A stretch of 9,498 nucleotides of DNA from CAIYRG01 sp035577685 (GTDB taxonomy: Bacteria > Pseudomonadota > Alphaproteobacteria > Micropepsales > Micropepsaceae), in the NCBI GenBank assembly GCA_035577685.1, contig DATLVC010000293.1, positions 1 to 9,498 of the forward strand. The letters are read 5' to 3'. The notes under the pieces are model-generated. The model ran no database searches. It had not been told where the DNA came from and saw only the letters and a program-made list of their open reading frames with translations. The translations under genes were made by a program, and so were the position numbers. Below are positions 5,532 to 9,498 of this stretch, in pieces (the stretch's first letter is position 1; every line of letters starts with the position of its first letter).

Positions 5532-7586
5532 ATGTCGTTGACCATCTTAGTGTTGGCTCAGGCAGCGGCAACTCTCTGTTACGCGGCTTTCGCGCTCTTG
5601 CTGCTGCTTCGCGGTTCGCGGACCTGGTTCACGATTTTTCTCTTTCTGGCGGCCTCGGCGACAGCGATGTGGGCGGCGGCCGGCGTCCTGGGCGGGGGGG
5701 CACTCGCACCCCAGTGGATCGTCAATGTAACCGGGCCGCTCAGGGATAGCGCATGGTTCGCGCTGGTGCTCGCGGTCATCCACCACACAAGGCGCAGCGA
5801 GGGGATGTGGTGGTTTCTCGTACTCACCACCGGCTGCGTTGTCCTTCTCGACACGTTGTTTGCCGCCACGGGCGTGCATGTCGGGCCGCTGCTCGGCGTC
5901 ACGATCGATGCAAGGGCGACCCACATCGTCACCACCATCATTGGCCTGATGCTGGTCGAGAACATGATGCGCAACCTGTCGCGCGATCAGTTCTGGTCCG
6001 TCAAGCTTCTCGGCATCGGTCTGATTACGATCTTCCTCTACGAACTTTTCGAGCGTCTGCCCGAATTCCTGACCAGCATGCCGGTGGCGTCTCTGGACGC
6101 GGTTCTGCCGCTGATATTTTTGGTGGCGCTTCCGCTCTTCGTCGTCACTGCCGTGCGGAATCCGGCATCGGCATTGCTCATTCATTCGTCGCGGAAAATC
6201 ATTTTTCACTCGACGGCGCTGTTTGGCGTCGGCATCGTCCTGCAAGGCACGGCGGTTGCAGCCTATTATATCCGCACCTTTGGCGGAGATAACGCGACCG
6301 TTCTGTCCATCGTCGTCGGTCTGAGCTGCGCCATTGCCATTGCCATTGCGGTGGCCTCAAGCAGCGTTCGCTCGCACATCAGGAATTTCGTCAACGAAAA
6401 CTTCTTCAGTTACAAATATGATTATCGGGTAGAATGGAATAAATTCATTCGCGCTTTGTCGGCCTCGGAGGAGGGCGACATGCCACTCCGCATCTTGCGG
6501 ACGCTAGCCGAGCTGCTCGATAGTCCGGGCGGAGCGTTGTGGATTTTCCGGGAGAGCTGGCATCAATTTCTCCCGGTGGCGCAATGGTCTTCGCATGTCG
6601 AGCTTGCGCCGCTGTCTCTTGGTGACCCTGGTTTGGCGCCTTTCAACGACGAGGACTGCGCCTATCTGGAAATCATGACACCGGAGGGCAATGCGGCTGC
6701 AGAGCTATGGCGCTTACGATGCCCGATGGGCTGGCTGGCGGTTCCACTGCGTTACCGCGATGTCCTGATCGGGGTGGCCGTGGTGAACACGCCACGCGCG
6801 CTGCGAAAGCTGGACTGGGAGGACCGGAATTTGATCTCCCTGGTGGCGTTGCAACTCGCAGCCTATCTGGTCCAGGAAGAGACGGTACAGGCGCTTGCCG
6901 ATGCCCGGCAGTTGGAAGAATTCAATAAACGGTTTGCCTTTATCCTGCACGATACGAAGAACACGATTGGACAATTGAGCTTGCTGGTGCGGAACGTTGA
7001 GACTTTCGGGGATAGCGAAGAATTTCGCAAAGATATGATCGTGACCCTGCGCCATTCCGTGCAAAAACTGCAAAGTCTGCTAGGGCAACTTCGCGGCGAT
7101 ACCAGCATCAAACCGACCGAAAGTCGCGAGCGGGTGGATGTGGCGGCTCTGGTTGCTTCTTTCGTCGAGGAGCGGCGCAAGCTCGGGCTTAACATCGTGT
7201 TAAGTGATTCTGCGAACCCAGCATTCGCCAATTTGTCGAATAAGAATGCCCTTATAGGAGTGCTTGATCACGTTGTGGGGAATGCGGTGGATGCGAGCCC
7301 TGAGGCGGTTCCCGTGAGCCTGCGTGTCGGCTTGTCCGGAAACTCACTTTTCGTTGCTGTAACCGACAAGGGCCCAGGCATGACGGAAAAGTTTATCGCC
7401 GATCAACTCTTCAGGCCGCTTCGCTCGACGCGATCGAAGGGGTTCGGCATCGGCGCATTTCAGGCGCGCGAGCTTATGCGCGAACTCGGCGGCAATATCG
7501 ATGTTCGGAGCAAAGTCGGTGAGGGCACGACGGTCACGCTTTCGCTGCCCCTGGTGATTTCCGAATTGCAGGCGGCCCAAGCATGA
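5532..7586 (+). CDS. prsK: PEP-CTERM system histidine kinase PrsK
   Basis: This 684-residue membrane sensor kinase has the full PrsK layout. About eight to nine hydrophobic helices fill residues 4-276. A GAF-like domain follows at about 305-450, then the dimerisation/phosphoacceptor region with FAFILHDTKN (His473), where Asp and Asn after the His match the PrsK type. The ATPase domain has the N box VVGNAVDAS (Asn584), G1 box DKGPGM (612-617), LFRPLRSTRSKGFGIG with G2 at 637-641, and a closing GGNIDVRSKVGEGTTVTLSLPL. PrsK phosphorylates PrsR to control PEP-CTERM/exopolysaccharide matrix genes; the signal is unknown. The start ATG 5532 gives the short N-terminus leading straight into helix 1 that the family shows, but no clear Shine-Dalgarno sequence precedes it. 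It overlaps prsR by four bases. Thr475 replaces the hydrophobic residue more usual after HD. A GCCATT triplicate (6330-6347) encodes AIAIAI in the last helix. Confidence 0.93.
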   Translation: MSLTILVLAQAAATLCYAAFALLLLLRGSRTWFTIFLFLAASATAMWAAAGVLGGGALAPQWIVNVTGPLRDSAWFALVLAVIHHTRRSEGMWWFLVLTTGCVVLLDTLFAATGVHVGPLLGVTIDARATHIVTTIIGLMLVENMMRNLSRDQFWSVKLLGIGLITIFLYELFERLPEFLTSMPVASLDAVLPLIFLVALPLFVVTAVRNPASALLIHSSRKIIFHSTALFGVGIVLQGTAVAAYYIRTFGGDNATVLSIVVGLSCAIAIAIAVASSSVRSHIRNFVNENFFSYKYDYRVEWNKFIRALSASEEGDMPLRILRTLAELLDSPGGALWIFRESWHQFLPVAQWSSHVELAPLSLGDPGLAPFNDEDCAYLEIMTPEGNAAAELWRLRCPMGWLAVPLRYRDVLIGVAVVNTPRALRKLDWEDRNLISLVALQLAAYLVQEETVQALADARQLEEFNKRFAFILHDTKNTIGQLSLLVRNVETFGDSEEFRKDMIVTLRHSVQKLQSLLGQLRGDTSIKPTESRERVDVAALVASFVEERRKLGLNIVLSDSANPAFANLSNKNALIGVLDHVVGNAVDASPEAVPVSLRVGLSGNSLFVAVTDKGPGMTEKFIADQLFRPLRSTRSKGFGIGAFQARELMRELGGNIDVRSKVGEGTTVTLSLPLVISELQAAQA

Positions 7587-8980
7587 CACGATCAGAGGCT
7601 GCGGCCGCCACCAACGAAGCAGAGCAAATCCTCCTCGTCGAGGATGATCCGGGTTTGCAAAGCCAGATGAAATGGGCGTTGGCGCCCTATCGCGTTATCG
7701 TAGCGGGCTCTCGCACCGAGGCCCTCCGGCAATTCAAGGCAGCCGGCCCGTTTCGGGTTGTGATTCTCGATCTGGGGCTGCCGCCGGATGAGAACGGCGC
7801 AACCGAAGGGTTGAAGACTCTCGAGGAAATCCTGATTGCCGCGCCGAAGACGAAAATCATCGTTGCCAGCGGGCACACCGACCGGACAAGCGCGATTAAG
7901 GCCGTCGGCAAGGGCGCTTTCGATTTTTTCGGCAAGCCTGTGGATATCGATGTCTTGAAATTGATCATCGAGCGCGCCAACCGCATGCATGTGCTTGAAG
8001 AAGAAAACAATCAGCTGCGCGAATTACCGAATATGAATCCGCGGCTGGTCTTCGCGTCCGCCAAGATGGCGAATATCCAGCGCATGATCGAGCGTATCGG
8101 TCCTTCCGACGTGAGCGTGCTGATCGTGGGCGAGACCGGAACCGGCAAGGAAGTCGTCGCCCGCGCTCTGCATGATTACTCTCCGAGGCGTGCTGCGCGG
8201 TTTGTTGCCATCAATTGCGCGTCCATCCCGGAAAACCTGCTCGAAAGCGAATTGTTCGGGCACGAGCGTGGCGCGTTTACCGGCGCGGTCAAGCAGACCC
8301 CGGGCAAGTTCGAACTGGCCAACAACGGAACGCTCTTCCTCGACGAGATCGGCGATATGCCCGGGCCTTTGCAGGCCAAGCTGCTGCGGTTCCTTCAGGA
8401 GCGACAGTTCGAGCGCGTCGGGGGCCGCGTTCCCATCAACGTCAATGTGCGTTTGATTTGCGCGACCAATCGGCCGCTGGAAAAGATGGTGCAGAACGGC
8501 ACGTTCCGCGAGGATCTCTATTACCGGATCAACGAAATTCGCATGGACCTGCCTCCCCTGAGAGAACGCGAAAACGACGCCATCATCGTGGCGCAGCATT
8601 TTTTCAATGCCCTCAAGCGCACGACGTATCGCGACATTCGCGGAATATCGGAGAACGCTCTTGCCGTCATCGCGCGCTATGAATGGCCGGGCAATGTCCG
8701 CGAATTGGAAAATCGCATGAAGCGGGCGGTCGTAATGGCGGAAGGGCGGCTTATTACGGCCGAAGATCTCGATCTCGCTCATTCCGCCGACAAGGTGGAA
8801 AGCCTCGATTTGCGTGCGGAAGTCGAAAAGCTGGAACGAACATTGGTGCAAAAAGCCCTGGCGATCAGCGAGGGCAATGTTTCAAAAGCGGCCAAACTGC
8901 TGTGCGTCAGCCGCCCGCATCTTTATAATCTCATGAAGGGCAGCGGCATTCATCTTTCCGACGAAAAAGTGGGAGAATGA
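7583..8980 (+). CDS. prsR: PEP-CTERM-box sigma-54 response regulator PrsR
   Basis: This 465-residue NtrC-type regulator is complete. The receiver domain (about 14-130) has acidic pair D21/D22, phosphoacceptor Asp63 in ILDLGLP, Ser96 and Lys118 in GKPV. The AAA+ domain (about 155-390) has Walker A GETGTGKE (183-190), the sigma-54 contact loop GAFTGA (230-235), Walker B LFLDEIGD (251-258), and the arginine-bearing YYRINEIRMDLPPLRER and YEWPGNVRELEN segments. A Fis-type helix-turn-helix ends the protein (about 427-452, GNVSKAAKLLCVSRPHLYNLMK). When phosphorylated by PrsK it should drive RpoN-dependent transcription; in flocculating bacteria PrsK/PrsR/RpoN are known to control PEP-CTERM protein genes. 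ATG 7583 overlaps the prsK stop (ATGA), and AGG at 7570-7572 is a weak ribosome site, so translational coupling is likely. All key residues for phosphorylation, ATP hydrolysis and sigma-54 contact are present. Its target promoters are not evident in this window. Confidence 0.94.
   Translation: MTRSEAAAATNEAEQILLVEDDPGLQSQMKWALAPYRVIVAGSRTEALRQFKAAGPFRVVILDLGLPPDENGATEGLKTLEEILIAAPKTKIIVASGHTDRTSAIKAVGKGAFDFFGKPVDIDVLKLIIERANRMHVLEEENNQLRELPNMNPRLVFASAKMANIQRMIERIGPSDVSVLIVGETGTGKEVVARALHDYSPRRAARFVAINCASIPENLLESELFGHERGAFTGAVKQTPGKFELANNGTLFLDEIGDMPGPLQAKLLRFLQERQFERVGGRVPINVNVRLICATNRPLEKMVQNGTFREDLYYRINEIRMDLPPLRERENDAIIVAQHFFNALKRTTYRDIRGISENALAVIARYEWPGNVRELENRMKRAVVMAEGRLITAEDLDLAHSADKVESLDLRAEVEKLERTLVQKALAISEGNVSKAAKLLCVSRPHLYNLMKGSGIHLSDEKVGE
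8971..8975 (+). promoter_or_regulatory. Ribosome binding site of prsT
   Basis: GGGAG lies inside the last codons of prsR, six bases before ATG 8982. It is the clearest Shine-Dalgarno sequence in the window and fixes the prsT start at 8982 over the GTG one codon later. Confidence 0.6.
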
Positions 8981-8981
8981 G

Positions 8982-9498
8982 ATGGTGAGCATCCACAGTC
9001 CCTCGCGGTGCCGGTGTCGTCTTCGTGCCGTTTTACCGTCTGCTTTGGCGCTGATGCTTGTCTGCGCGCCCTCCGGATTTGCGGTAGCGGCGCCGTCAGC
9101 CAACAGCGATACGAAGGTTCTGCCGGGCGTGAGTCCGGCGGTTGCCAAGCTCGTGCAGGATGCCGAAGCCGCGCTCAAGAGCGGTAATTTGAATTTGGCG
9201 CTTATTCAACTGAAGAATGCGGTTCGCATGGCGCCGCAGAACGGCCCTATCCGGGCGGAGCTCGGTCTGGCGTTGTTGCGCGGCGGCGAAGCTCTTGCAG
9301 CGGAACGCGAATTGCGACAGGCGCGCAACGACAAAGCGCCCGACGAAATTGTGATACCGGGAATTCTGCAGGCGATGATCAGTCGCGGCGAAACGAAGGA
9401 GTTGCTGGCCGAGTTCCGTGACGCACCCCCAGGAGCATCCGACAAGACGGCAGCCGATATTTTCCAGGCACGCGCAATCGCGTTGCAATCTCTCGGCC
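8982..9498 (+). CDS. prsT: PEP-CTERM system TPR-repeat protein PrsT, 3' truncated by window end
   Basis: An open frame runs from ATG 8982 through the window end, giving 172 visible residues of a protein that in this family is usually around 900 residues. An Arg-rich N-terminus is followed by a hydrophobic stretch (about 17-37) ending in AVA before APSANS, a good signal peptidase I site after about Ala36. A tetratricopeptide-rich region follows: AEAALKSGNLNLALIQLKNA (61-80), then a second repeat, RAELGLALLRGGEALAAERE (91-110). This matches the start of PrsT, a periplasmic/outer-membrane TPR partner in exosortase systems of unknown exact role. Many relatives are annotated as lipoproteins; here Cys28 is preceded by Met-Leu-Val, a poor lipobox. 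It begins one base after the prsR stop with a strong ribosome site, so it belongs to the same operon. The assignment leans on gene order as well as sequence. Confidence 0.87.
   Translation, partial: MVSIHSPSRCRCRLRAVLPSALALMLVCAPSGFAVAAPSANSDTKVLPGVSPAVAKLVQDAEAALKSGNLNLALIQLKNAVRMAPQNGPIRAELGLALLRGGEALAAERELRQARNDKAPDEIVIPGILQAMISRGETKELLAEFRDAPPGASDKTAADIFQARAIALQSLG

Noticed and set aside
5694..5700. Run of seven G residues early in prsK as a phase-variation tract
   Set aside because: Seven bases is short for contingency loci and occurs by chance in GC-rich coding DNA; the reading frame is intact.
8024..8851. Reverse-strand open frame of 275 codons opposite prsR
   Set aside because: Antisense to the highly conserved AAA+ domain coding region; no recognisable motif.
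1..9498. CRISPR array, tRNA, rRNA, insertion sequence or prophage signs
   Set aside because: No regularly spaced repeats, no terminal inverted repeats with a transposase, and no RNA gene signature were seen by eye; the window is densely filled with same-strand biosynthetic and regulatory genes.

Overview
The window is part of an exopolysaccharide / PEP-CTERM (exosortase) locus of a Gram-negative bacterium. GC content is high (about 60% by eye) and every convincing gene is on the + strand. The last three genes form the recognisable prsK-prsR-prsT series, which is known only from Pseudomonadota and relatives that carry an EpsH/XrtA-type exosortase. Codon usage and gene style would fit an alphaproteobacterium, but that assignment is a guess; no rRNA, tRNA or taxonomic marker gene is present.

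Left part (1-2012): a YdcF/ElyC-like DUF218 membrane-anchored protein, possibly cut at its 5' end by the window edge, overlaps by 11 bases a family-4 (GT-B fold) glycosyltransferase. A 103-base gap (2013-2115) with two symmetric elements follows.

Middle (2116-5327): a 696-residue protein that fuses a Gfo/Idh/MocA oxidoreductase to an NAD-dependent epimerase/dehydratase-type SDR. Its stop overlaps the start of a second family-4 glycosyltransferase (ATGA, 4203-4206). This pair looks like a sugar-modifying enzyme coupled to the transferase that may use its product. A 204-base, AT-richer gap (5328-5531) with hairpins, phased A/T tracts, a candidate promoter and a near-perfect 10-base direct repeat separates it from the next operon.

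Right part (5532-9498): prsK (membrane histidine kinase with GAF domain), prsR (sigma-54-dependent response regulator) and prsT (exported TPR protein, cut off by the window end), spaced by a 4-base overlap and a 1-base gap and so very probably one transcript. In organisms where they have been studied, PrsK/PrsR act with RpoN to switch on PEP-CTERM protein genes, and PrsT is a companion of the exosortase/EPS machinery.

Together the genes suggest a locus that builds a decorated extracellular polysaccharide and controls the matrix proteins sorted with it. The exosortase, polymerase, flippase and any PEP-CTERM substrate must lie outside the window. The most distinctive item is the double-Rossmann fusion enzyme; the rest belongs to known families.
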